A DNA stretch of 64,000 nt from Vibrio owensii CAIM 1854 = LMG 25443 (GTDB lineage Bacteria > Pseudomonadota > Gammaproteobacteria > Enterobacterales > Vibrionaceae). The position numbers and the translations under genes were made by a program. The stretch covers positions 1 through 64,000 of the forward strand of contig NZ_JPRD01000036.1 in the NCBI RefSeq assembly GCF_000817815.1, in the 5' to 3' direction. Of the stretch, positions 27,426 through 35,757 are shown one piece after another. The notes under the pieces are model-generated. The model had not been told where the DNA came from. It saw only the letters and a program-made list of their open reading frames with translations, and did no database searches. Each line of letters starts with the position of its first letter. The first letter of the stretch is position 1.

Positions 27426-29519
27426 ATGAGAGTATTACTAGAGCTTCCGAGTAGTACGGTTCTAAAAGAAAACCAAAGCGGGCATCTACATGTCCTTGAC
27501 CTATATAAAAAAATGACTTATCGTCTCTTTACAAAATACCAGTCACTAAGAACTTTTCTGGTGCCACAGTCAGTTTTTTTGGTGATGAAGAATGGGATCT
27601 AACCGCTTATGTTGATAGAAAAATTACCAACAAATATAAGATAACGTTTTCTGACATCTCATCACAACCGTTAGCTAATGAGTTCAAGCTAATCTGCTTC
27701 ATTTGGATATACACATCCGCCGGACAAGGTCGCTCGTCACCGCTGAAGCCAACTTCTCTTATAGCACTTCATAGTAAGTTGACACAAACCTACAAGTACT
27801 TAGACAGGTTGAAGTTAGATAGCATTTCACACCTATCTCATCCCGTACTTTTTTATGAGTTTTGCAATCACATTCAAACCTTGAACTATAGCTTTATAAG
27901 CGCACAGCACATATTCGCAGCTCTCGGAAAAGTGCAAAAATCATTCAAATATTTACCTTTCTCACTCGAACTTCCTACAGACCAAGGGGCAGGAGAACTC
28001 GCGTCAGAATACTGCTGTCCCTCAAAAAGTAGGTCAGACCAATTCTATGCCATGCCGACATCAGTTATGGAAAAGATATACTTTTGGTGCATTGATTTTA
28101 TTGAAGAATTACATCCCCATAAAGAGCTTCTAAGCGAACTAGCTTCTGAGATGAGACTCAATTATACGATGGGGAAAAAGCTCGTCGATAAAAAAAATAG
28201 ACTCTGGTACATGGAAATGGTTGAACTACGACTCTCCTGATTATCGTATTGAAGTTAATAAATCCAAACCCGTACCATACAAGAACATTATTGAATCGTT
28301 TTTAGTTAGTTCACCTCTCGAAAAATACTATCTCCCCACAGCATCGCGCATGCAGGGTTGGTTTAGCAAAGTATTGACTGCTTGCTACATTCTATGTGCA
28401 GCATTCACGGGAATGCGAAGAAATGAGTTGTATGGACTCCACTCTGATAGTTTCAAAACTCGAATATTCAATGGCAAAACAATTTACACACTTCAGTCTT
28501 ATCACCACAAAATGACTCAAGGAAGAGGACAATTGACCGAGTGGGTTACATCTCCTGTTACAGGCAAAGCTATTGAGTTAGCAGAAGCCTTAACACGACA
28601 CATGCGAGTCGAATTATTTTCAAGCCCTAATCCAATGAAAAATCATGAAGCTAGCTGTCTTTGGATAACTCAATCAAGAAAAAGTGAAGAGCCAAAATTA
28701 ATGTATGAGGGGCACTTGAGGTATCACTTCGACTTGATAGCTCAAGAGGCAGGTGCAATTGTTAACCAGCAAGTTCTTGATGAGTTTAAGCTAATCAACC
28801 CGAATAGAAATCCTCTGCACGCTGACAAAAAGATTCAACTAGGTAAAGTTTGGCGTGTCACAACCCACCAATTTCGCCGAACTTATGCAGTATTCGTACG
28901 GCGACACAACCTTTGCTCTCTAACTGCCGTTAAAGACCAGTTCAAACACCTCGATATTCCAACGACTGATTGGTACGGAGAAGGTAGTACGGCCGCAGAG
29001 TTAAGGGGAATAGAAAAAGATACCGAGCTAAAAGAGCTTATAAAATCCGTCGCCAATGAGGTGATCATAGATAACGTGTATCGCTGGTTTAATTCAAGCG
29101 AAAGGCTATACGGCAAAAGAGGTTTAGAAATAATGAAAGAACGTGGTTCTATTCCTTCTGACCTAAAAACCAGAGAGCAAATTCAAGAGCTTGTTGAAAA
29201 AGGAGTCATTGATCTAGTTGGAACTCTTCACTCATATTGCCTTGCCGGTTATGAGTGTCGCATGGATAAAGTTGCATCCCCTGCGAGCTGTTTTAAGTGT
29301 GAAAACCAACTCATTGACGAGGATAAAGCCCAAAACTGGATACATCGCCACAAATGGGCGTCAGAACAAGTTATTTACTTAGATTCAATTAACCAGTTAA
29401 CATCTTCAATTGAAAGCCACTACATAACCCAGATTCGTGCCACCGAAAGAGTGATGCACTACTTTAAAATTCCTTTTAAAAAGTTTGACTTCAAGGGGGC
29501 AGATCATGGGCAACTCTAG
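27426..29519 (+). pseudogene. intB: Tyrosine recombinase IntB, frame broken at two A tracts
   Basis: The gene starts at ATG 27426, nine bases after tfp, in frame 0. At a 7-A tract (27507-27513) the coding sense moves to another frame, where 27514-28197 is coherent (NDLSSLYKIPVTKNFSGATV...). At an 8-A tract (28190-28197) sense returns to frame 0 (IDSGTWKWLNYDSPDYRIEV). One extra A in the first and one fewer in the second would give one protein of about 697 residues. Catalytic residues lie in the intact last part: Arg in TGMRRNEL, HQFR, and TDWYGEG. It is a pseudogene, a slippage-dependent gene, or two homopolymer sequencing errors. Confidence 0.8.
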
Positions 29520-29943
29520 TGTAACAAGAGCTAAAATAGAGGAGGCTCTTCAACGTATAGTTCAAGGAAAGCCCAAAATCGTACCTTCTACACAAAAGCT
29601 CTCTGTAAAAGCAGTCGAAGAAGAAGCAGGGTTGGGTAGCGGTTCAATTTATTACTACCCTGATGTAGTACAGAAAATCAAAGAGCACTCTTTAAAGAAA
29701 AAACATTGCGACAAAGATAGCTCGCTATATGAAGAAAAAATTTCACATCTTCGTGAACAGTTAAAAAAAGAAAAGAGACTAAAAGAAAAGTATCGATCCG
29801 AGGTTACCGATCTAAAAACTCAGCTTGCTAACATGGCGAGCCAGCATAACCAACTCGCCTTAATGATTCAGCAATATCAGTACAAGATTGCTGAGTTAGA
29901 TTCTGAAGTCTCCCTGCTTACTTCTCATAAAAGCCGCCAATAG
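29506..29943 (+). CDS. srap: SE-associated small coiled-coil protein (Srap-like)
   Basis: 145 residues from ATG 29506, which overlaps the end of intB and has GGGGG upstream. The N-terminus carries a helix-turn-helix-like stretch (LSVKAVEEEAGLGSGSIYYYPDVV). The rest is a long charged coiled coil (about 70-140, KISHLREQLKKEKRLKEKYR...). Position and shape match Srap of SE elements and TnpC of Tn554, which help recombination and influence orientation or circularisation. It is the last gene of the recombination module, converging on the protease operon. Confidence 0.72.
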   Translation: MGNSSVTRAKIEEALQRIVQGKPKIVPSTQKLSVKAVEEEAGLGSGSIYYYPDVVQKIKEHSLKKKHCDKDSSLYEEKISHLREQLKKEKRLKEKYRSEVTDLKTQLANMASQHNQLALMIQQYQYKIAELDSEVSLLTSHKSRQ

Positions 29944-29980
29944 CAGCAATTCAGAACCACTATACTTACAGACTATGAGA

Positions 29981-32170
29981 TTATACTCGAACTCTGTTAG
30001 CAACTTTCACTGCTTGCAAAGTCTGGTTTTGCTGAAGAACCAAGTTGTAAGTATTGTTATCCCCCTGCGCCCTAATAGATATAACCAATGAGTAATTAAG
30101 TGGCTCCAGTTCTTTTTGGCTATCTCCGCCTTGCTCCCTAGCATGATACTTAACATCAAATACAGGGTTTAAAAGAGTGTCTTTTTTAAATCTTTGCGAC
30201 CTTGATATGCACGTTTCCCATTTGTGTGCATCTTCCCTCAACTCCTCTTCAGTTTCATATAGGTTACCTACAGAAAAAAAAGTTTTGGAGTCAGCATGAT
30301 CAGCCGTATCACTTTTTTTCTTACTCTCATTTCCCCTAAACACAATATCAAGACCACTTCTCGTGTAATGTAATGGATGTTCTGGGTCTGTGATCGCATT
30401 GAAGCAAAAAGTTGCTTTTAGGTGGACCCAAGTACAGTCAATCCCTTCAGGAATAGGAATCGGTATTCTCAAATGCTCTGACTTATTCAGTTCACCTTGA
30501 TATACGATAATAGCTTCATCATCTAAGCACTCAACAATAGACTCAGGGGAATTTGGTAACAACCCCCATCCAACATCATTTTGCTCTTTTTCTTCACGAT
30601 TCGCATGGTGCACCATTAGCGCCTTGACTGTAGAGGGATTCAAGTCAAAATCTGTAATAGCATCAATACCTGCCGCTACTCTTAAAGCATAGGGAGCCGC
30701 ATAGCTTGTCCCTAGAGTTCCAATAATCGAATGAGTCAAAGGAGAATAAACTTTGAAAAGTTCACTGTATGAACCTCCAAAAATAACACCATCAGGCTTA
30801 ACTACACCTGAGCTTCTACCAGGCCCAATACAGCTATAGGAAGCTCTTTCCCATTTATCACTTTTAGAATCACTCGCCCCAACAGCAAAACAGTTAACCA
30901 TGTCACTTGAGGGCTGTATCCGAGCAAACTCACCGTCTAGTTCACCATCATTACCAATAGCGACAGTGGCAAAGCAGTGACCATCTTGCAAAAGTCTGTC
31001 AATAACCGAAGTCCATACATGAACATCATCATCATCTATGGCTAGCCTTGGTCCTAGGCTCAAGTTTATGTATTTATATTCTTTTTTCTTTAGAACATCT
31101 TCTATTCTAGTCAATACATCAAACAAGTCAGGATCTGTATCTGTCGCTGATAAAACACGAACAATATCCACTTTAGAATATGGTTCTCCCATTTGGGGAC
31201 TTCCATCTACGTATGGTCCAAACAGAAATGCAGAACATACTTCACTGCCATGGGCTAACAAGCTTGGGTGCCCATGAGTAACATCTGATGGAATATACTC
31301 TGTCACCCAATCATGGAGAATATGTTCCGAGCCTATTCCACCATCAAATATACATACCTTAAAATCATTATTTAACGCTTTGAACTGAGGTAGTTCAAAA
31401 GCTTCTTTCAGGGACTCTCTCAGCACATCAGGGTGGTTAAACCTGAGTTGAGGCATACTCCTTAGTGCCCTTAGATGAGAAAATTGTGCCAATTCCTGTT
31501 CTGTACCCGTGCCAATAGTCACGGGCAAGAAAGTCAGTCCCCCTACAGTCTTAGCTCGTTTCCAATCAACAACTCCCCCCAAGGAGGCTGAATAGTCGTT
31601 AAATGAACGTTTTACTAATTCATCATGATCAGAGGCATGCAACACTACCTCTAGCTTGAGTTCATCACTCTGCTCGTCTATGTGCTTGATCTTTTCATCA
31701 GGAGTTATAGAACTAATATTTTCGATTGATCTAATGATATCTTTTGTAGTCTCAGGTAAGTTGTCATGCTGAATACTGTTCAACATTGCTTCGAACTTCG
31801 ATTTAGTTCCTGCCACAAAAATACACGATGTAAGCCCTTCTTCAGGGTGCTTTTTAACGGCCCACTTTTCGGGTTTTATACGCTGGGATTTTGAGCTGAC
31901 ATCCTTAATATCATATCGATTAAATAACTTTGTCGGGTAATAGGACTTGGCAAGGTAAGAGGGGTGTTGTAAGAACTTTATTACAACCTCACCGTTTGCA
32001 CATTGTGCCTCTGGTTTTAAGTCTATGTCTTCGATGACGCTAGACAAGTCTTTTACCAATCTATCTCTTGCTTCACCAAAAGTGTATGGATGCTTCTTGT
32101 CACCCCCACCACTCCTTACTTCCACAGAATTAGTTAGCGATTCACCATAGCCAATAATAAAGTTCTTCAT
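29981..32170 (-). CDS. Subtilisin-like serine protease (Y4bN-type S8), partner of AAA+ ATPase
   Basis: 729 residues without a signal peptide, so cytoplasmic. A 270-residue N-terminal region precedes the S8 domain (about 270-510), whose triad is Asp276 (IFDGGIG), His307 (LLAHGSE) and Ser489 (LGTSYAAP), with oxyanion Asn407 (VAIGNDGE). A C-terminal beta-rich part follows. It is separated from the AAA+ gene by 5 bases, so they form one operon. Related AAA-plus-protease pairs occur in defence islands. I infer that the ATPase recognises or unfolds a target and licenses proteolysis, perhaps on phage infection. The substrate is unknown. Confidence 0.8.
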   Translation of the reverse strand: MKNFIIGYGESLTNSVEVRSGGGDKKHPYTFGEARDRLVKDLSSVIEDIDLKPEAQCANGEVVIKFLQHPSYLAKSYYPTKLFNRYDIKDVSSKSQRIKPEKWAVKKHPEEGLTSCIFVAGTKSKFEAMLNSIQHDNLPETTKDIIRSIENISSITPDEKIKHIDEQSDELKLEVVLHASDHDELVKRSFNDYSASLGGVVDWKRAKTVGGLTFLPVTIGTGTEQELAQFSHLRALRSMPQLRFNHPDVLRESLKEAFELPQFKALNNDFKVCIFDGGIGSEHILHDWVTEYIPSDVTHGHPSLLAHGSEVCSAFLFGPYVDGSPQMGEPYSKVDIVRVLSATDTDPDLFDVLTRIEDVLKKKEYKYINLSLGPRLAIDDDDVHVWTSVIDRLLQDGHCFATVAIGNDGELDGEFARIQPSSDMVNCFAVGASDSKSDKWERASYSCIGPGRSSGVVKPDGVIFGGSYSELFKVYSPLTHSIIGTLGTSYAAPYALRVAAGIDAITDFDLNPSTVKALMVHHANREEKEQNDVGWGLLPNSPESIVECLDDEAIIVYQGELNKSEHLRIPIPIPEGIDCTWVHLKATFCFNAITDPEHPLHYTRSGLDIVFRGNESKKKSDTADHADSKTFFSVGNLYETEEELREDAHKWETCISRSQRFKKDTLLNPVFDVKYHAREQGGDSQKELEPLNYSLVISIRAQGDNNTYNLVLQQNQTLQAVKVANRVRV

Positions 32171-32175
32171 TACTT

Positions 32176-33249
32176 TTACCCTTCCCCAAAGTCTTCAATA
32201 GACTTTTTAACCGTTGGTCTACTAATACCAAGCTTATTTGAGATAGCTCTTTGAGAAAGTCCTTGTTTATGAAGCTTTACAGCCATTACTTTCTTCTCTT
32301 CCAAACTCAACTCTTCGTGATAACTTACATTATCTTCTCCAACTAGCTTCCTAAGCGTCAGTGATGAAATTACATTAGCTCGCTTTTTCTGGGTCAATTC
32401 GCGATCAATATTGCTGAACGACATACCTTCAAATTTATCGAGATATTCTTCTTTCTTATCAGTAACATCTTGCCAATAGTTGGATAAGTACTCATTTACC
32501 ATTTCCTTTGTAGGCATTGTAAATGATATTTCCATATCAAACCGCCTCCATATAGCTGGATCTAGAAGCTCACCATGATTTGTTGCTGCAATAAGTAATG
32601 ATGTTGCAGGCCATTCATCTATAGTCTGGAGAAATACCGTAACCAGCCTTTTAAGCTCACCTAGCTCTCGATCATCATCTCGACGTTTCGCTATAGCATC
32701 AAACTCATCAAGCAGCAGTACGCAAGGAAAAGACATAGCATGCTCGAGTACAGCCCTTACATTGCTTCCTGTTTTTCCTAAGAAGCTACTCATCACAGTC
32801 GCTAAGTCTAGGGTTAATAGTGGGAGATCCAACTGATTTGCCAACCACCTAGCGGAAAGAGTTTTACCAACTCCAGGCGGACCTTGGAATATAATCGACT
32901 TAGTCGGCTGTAGCCCCTCTGATAAAAGAGCATCTTTATACTCTCTCTCTAATAGCACTTGCTCAAAAGCTTCCGAAACATCTTTAGAGTAAATAGGCTC
33001 CTTCAGAATCGACACTGGCTCTTCTACTTTGATCAAACTTTGTCTGCTATCTGCATCTACAGGTAGAGGCAATCGCCTAACGTTACTGCTCCTTAAAGCA
33101 TCTGTAGCCAATTTTCTATTTATCTGCTCATATAGAGATGGGCTATCTTGTCGAACTTTTGAAGCCAACTTTCTAACAATCATTTGAGCTGTAGATTTGT
33201 CTCCCTTAAGGGCAACATCTATCAAATTTAATATGAATTTATCTTCCAT
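32176..33249 (-). CDS. AAA+ ATPase with C-terminal helix-turn-helix
   Basis: 357 residues. Helical N-terminal part (1-90), AAA+ core with Walker A GPPGVGKT (123-130), Walker B LLLDEFDAI (Asp181-Glu182), sensor-1 ATN (about 222-224) and arginine-finger-like RRFD (235-238). The last 25 residues form a resolvase-type helix-turn-helix (LSQRAISNKLGISRPTVKKS), an unusual attachment for this type of ATPase. It is the first gene of the protease operon. The tail may let it bind its own promoter, where paired direct repeats occur, or DNA as a sensed signal; both are inference. Confidence 0.82.
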   Translation of the reverse strand: MEDKFILNLIDVALKGDKSTAQMIVRKLASKVRQDSPSLYEQINRKLATDALRSSNVRRLPLPVDADSRQSLIKVEEPVSILKEPIYSKDVSEAFEQVLLEREYKDALLSEGLQPTKSIIFQGPPGVGKTLSARWLANQLDLPLLTLDLATVMSSFLGKTGSNVRAVLEHAMSFPCVLLLDEFDAIAKRRDDDRELGELKRLVTVFLQTIDEWPATSLLIAATNHGELLDPAIWRRFDMEISFTMPTKEMVNEYLSNYWQDVTDKKEEYLDKFEGMSFSNIDRELTQKKRANVISSLTLRKLVGEDNVSYHEELSLEEKKVMAVKLHKQGLSQRAISNKLGISRPTVKKSIEDFGEG

Positions 33250-33328
33250 TTTAACCTACATGTTTAGGTTTCAATCTCAAAATGGTAAACCAAAAACCAT
33301 CAAGTTACCACCAAAACACCCAACAATT

Positions 33329-33363
33329 ACCACAAAAAAATAAAGATTTGACCACAAAAAAAT
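33329..33363. repeat. Paired direct repeats upstream of the AAA+/protease operon
   Basis: ACCACAAAAAAAT occurs at 33329-33341 and 33351-33363, 22 bp apart, about two helical turns. They lie 80-115 bp ahead of the AAA+ start, in a position for regulator binding. Confidence 0.55.
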
Positions 33364-33398
33364 CAAAACAACCCACCCAAGCCGGTAATCAATAAGAA

Positions 33399-34772
33399 CT
33401 ACGAAAAAGCAGAAATGACGCGCTGTTTGAATATCCCTAACCGAATGTCATCAACAGCGCTAGGCGAGCCACCTGAACCGGAGCCGCTTTTAGTTATGTT
33501 CCCCCAGATAAGATTTGAGTTAACGACTTCTTCACCTAACAAAGAGTTGTTTTGATTTAGTGGACTATAGTTATCAACAAATTCAGATTCTGCTTGCTTG
33601 GCAAGTTTGGTAAAAAGACATGACTCAGGAATGTCTTGTTCTATCCGTTCAGCAAATTCAATCAAGCTTTTCTCTGCAAAAGTAAATAGCCAGGCTTGCT
33701 GGTTTATCAGCCTATTTACTCTGAGAATGCGCCCAAGCACTTGCCTAAAGTACAATTCAGTTTTGACCGAACTCATATGGCAACAAACTTGAAGACGAGG
33801 AATATCAGTACCTTCGCTAATCATTCCAACACTAACAATCCACTGAGCATCACTTTGACGATATCGTTCTATTTCAACTAAAGGCTCTTCATGGCGGTAT
33901 GTAACTATTGAGACGGTTTGCGAGTACTTTTGAGACAGTATCTTTGCAATGTTTTGTGCATGCTGAACGGAAGACGCAACAACTAATCCTCCTGCATCTG
34001 GAGATTGAGAACGGATCTCTGCAAGCTTTTTACACCCTAGACCAAGTAAGTATTCCATCGCTTCTTGATTGTGAATGACACTTTGGTATGAGGTTTTAGT
34101 CTGTTTGAGCATCTCTAGTATTGATGAAAATGATTCAACCTTTTCATCACTGATTACCGATAAATGTTCATTGTCTACTAGGACCAACTTTGGAGATCGA
34201 CAAACCTTATCAGCAATAGCTTGCTTCAAAGTATATTGATAGTCGACCTGAAGCTGCCCCTCGGGATCACTGTACTCACCTAACACGATAGGCAAAGCAT
34301 CTGACCGCCATGGGGTTCCTGACATAGCCAGTGTGTAGGTGGCAAGTCCCTGAATCTTTGTAAGTACTTGTTGTCCCCAAACATTTGCATTTTCTACATC
34401 CGAACCTGAGCAATGATGAATCTCATCAAAGGTTACGAACACTCTTCGGTTACGGAGAGTTTGCCAAAATTCATCATGAAGAAATTGAATTGATTGATAG
34501 GTTAGCGACTGCCCAATTGAACCTAACCCACCATTAAAAGTGCAATTAAGAGTGTTCGAAAAGGTTCTTTTTATGCCATTCGAAACAATTAAAGATGGAG
34601 AAAAACACAACACAAGATCGATCATATCATCTTGCAACAATCTTGAAGCAATCGTGGCTGCAAGCACAGTTTTACCAGCCCCTGGTGTGGCTTGGCAAAA
34701 GAAGTGACGATGATTATCTTTAAACTTTCTTAATGCCCGCTCAGAACACTCTCTCTGCCAAGCTCTCAGCAT
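33399..34772 (-). CDS. SF2 DEAD/DEAH-box helicase
   Basis: 457 residues. Superfamily 2 motifs in order: Q-like start LRAWQREC, motif I TPGAGKT (about 29-35), motif II DEIH (116-119), motif III SGTPWR, motif V/VI EGTDIPRL and QVLGRILR. It is a compact core of the restriction-subunit type (ResIII-like), without a nuclease domain. The C-terminal 60 residues are low complexity (SGSGSGGSPS). The start overlaps the 72-residue gene by 7 bases, so the two are translationally coupled. Function in nucleic-acid unwinding is clear; a defence role is inferred from the setting. Confidence 0.85.
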   Translation of the reverse strand: MLRAWQRECSERALRKFKDNHRHFFCQATPGAGKTVLAATIASRLLQDDMIDLVLCFSPSLIVSNGIKRTFSNTLNCTFNGGLGSIGQSLTYQSIQFLHDEFWQTLRNRRVFVTFDEIHHCSGSDVENANVWGQQVLTKIQGLATYTLAMSGTPWRSDALPIVLGEYSDPEGQLQVDYQYTLKQAIADKVCRSPKLVLVDNEHLSVISDEKVESFSSILEMLKQTKTSYQSVIHNQEAMEYLLGLGCKKLAEIRSQSPDAGGLVVASSVQHAQNIAKILSQKYSQTVSIVTYRHEEPLVEIERYRQSDAQWIVSVGMISEGTDIPRLQVCCHMSSVKTELYFRQVLGRILRVNRLINQQAWLFTFAEKSLIEFAERIEQDIPESCLFTKLAKQAESEFVDNYSPLNQNNSLLGEEVVNSNLIWGNITKSGSGSGGSPSAVDDIRLGIFKQRVISAFS

Positions 34773-34984
34773 GCTTGTTTTCCTTCATAGAGAACCTTCA
34801 GAACATTTGTTAAGCCATTAACTTTTCCCAGTAGGTACGCTGAACGTTCTTTTGCTTCTTCAAGAAGCGTGATTAATTTGGGTTCCAGTTCAGGAAATCG
34901 AGCTTTGAGGGACTGGTATTCATCAATCTCACCTAAAACAATCTCTAGTTCTCCTTTACATTGATTGCACTCACTCACTAACAC
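34766..34984 (-). CDS. Small CxxC coiled-coil protein, helicase-coupled
   Basis: 72 residues. An N-terminal CNQC pair could be half of a zinc site, with one more Cys at the C-terminus. The rest is helical and acidic (VLGEIDEYQSLKARFPELEPKL). I do not recognise a family. Overlap with the helicase start and proximity to the 92-residue gene upstream place it in one operon and suggest a dedicated helicase partner. Confidence 0.6.
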   Translation of the reverse strand: MLVSECNQCKGELEIVLGEIDEYQSLKARFPELEPKLITLLEEAKERSAYLLGKVNGLTNVLKVLYEGKQAC

Positions 34985-35009
34985 CGAGTAGTCACGGCTC
35001 GAATCAATC

Positions 35010-35288
35010 TCAATCTACATTTCCTGACTTTGGCTCCACATTAAGAGATTTAAAGGTGTCTGTCTGAAAGTATCTTTTTTGACGACCGCTCCCTTCACTT
35101 CTAAGCCAGCCTTTCTTTATAAACCGTAAGATTTGTCGATAAACCTTTTTGCGCGCTTCATCAGGATCAATAGGAGAGCCTTTTAGAACAATAAACTCAT
35201 CTCTTAATTCAATTACTGAAAAGCCATCTAATGTTCCTTCAATCAACAACTTGTACATCTCTGCACTGATCTTAATAGAACGTTTCAT
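35010..35288 (-). CDS. Small winged-helix-like protein, first gene of helicase operon
   Basis: 92 residues. The central part (KVYRQILRFIKKGWLRSEGSGRQKRYF, spanning about residues 49-74) has the helix plus beta-wing look of a winged helix-turn-helix. No family name can be given. It heads the minus-strand operon with the CxxC protein and the helicase, and starts 100 bp from the divergent Xre gene, sharing the operator region. Confidence 0.6.
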   Translation of the reverse strand: MKRSIKISAEMYKLLIEGTLDGFSVIELRDEFIVLKGSPIDPDEARKKVYRQILRFIKKGWLRSEGSGRQKRYFQTDTFKSLNVEPKSGNVD

Positions 35289-35308
35289 GTATTACTAACA
35301 CCACCAAA

Positions 35309-35359
35309 ACTAAGGATTGCTTAGTATACAGGAATCAGTAAAACTAAGAAAATCTTAGT
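35309..35359. promoter_or_regulatory. Two matching operators between divergent operons
   Basis: ACTAAG-N5-CTTAGT occurs twice, at 35309-35325 and 35343-35359, with centres 34 bp apart. Identical 6-bp arms and identical 5-base spacers in a 100-bp divergent promoter region strongly suggest binding by the adjacent Xre protein, controlling both directions. Confidence 0.78.
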
Positions 35360-35388
35360 TATGTTGAGCTTTAAGATATGAACTATAA

Positions 35389-35757
35389 GTGTCATTCCAA
35401 AATCCCATCCCATTACGCCTCAAAGAAGCGCGTAAAAAAGCAAAACTCTCCCAAAAAGCCTTGGGAGTGCGAATAGGTATGGATGAAAGCTCTGCAAGCC
35501 CGAGAATGAACCAATACGAAAAAGGGAAACATACACCAGATGTACAAACGCTAAAATTAATTGCGGATGAGCTAGGTGTACCTTTGAACTACTTCTTTTG
35601 TGAAGATACAGAATCTGCTGAGCTCGCCACATTAATAAGTAAAATGTCACACGAAGAAAGGTGTAAACTTGTTGCATACATAAAATCCATAGAACTGGAA
35701 GAAAAAGATGGAACAACTAATAACATCAAGTCGCCATCGCGAGTCGACAGAAAGTGA
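35389..35757 (+). CDS. Xre-family transcriptional regulator
   Basis: 122 residues with an HTH_3 domain at about 8-65 (LRLKEARKKAKLSQKALGVRIG, then NQYEKGKHTPDVQTLKLIADEL). The rest is a short helical tail. The GTG start at 35389 gives the family-typical N-terminus. It is the likely binder of the two ACTAAG/CTTAGT operators just upstream, acting as autorepressor and controller of the helicase operon. Its last 50 bases overlap the dGTPase-like gene, so both are made from one transcript. Confidence 0.85.
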   Translation: MSFQNPIPLRLKEARKKAKLSQKALGVRIGMDESSASPRMNQYEKGKHTPDVQTLKLIADELGVPLNYFFCEDTESAELATLISKMSHEERCKLVAYIKSIELEEKDGTTNNIKSPSRVDRK

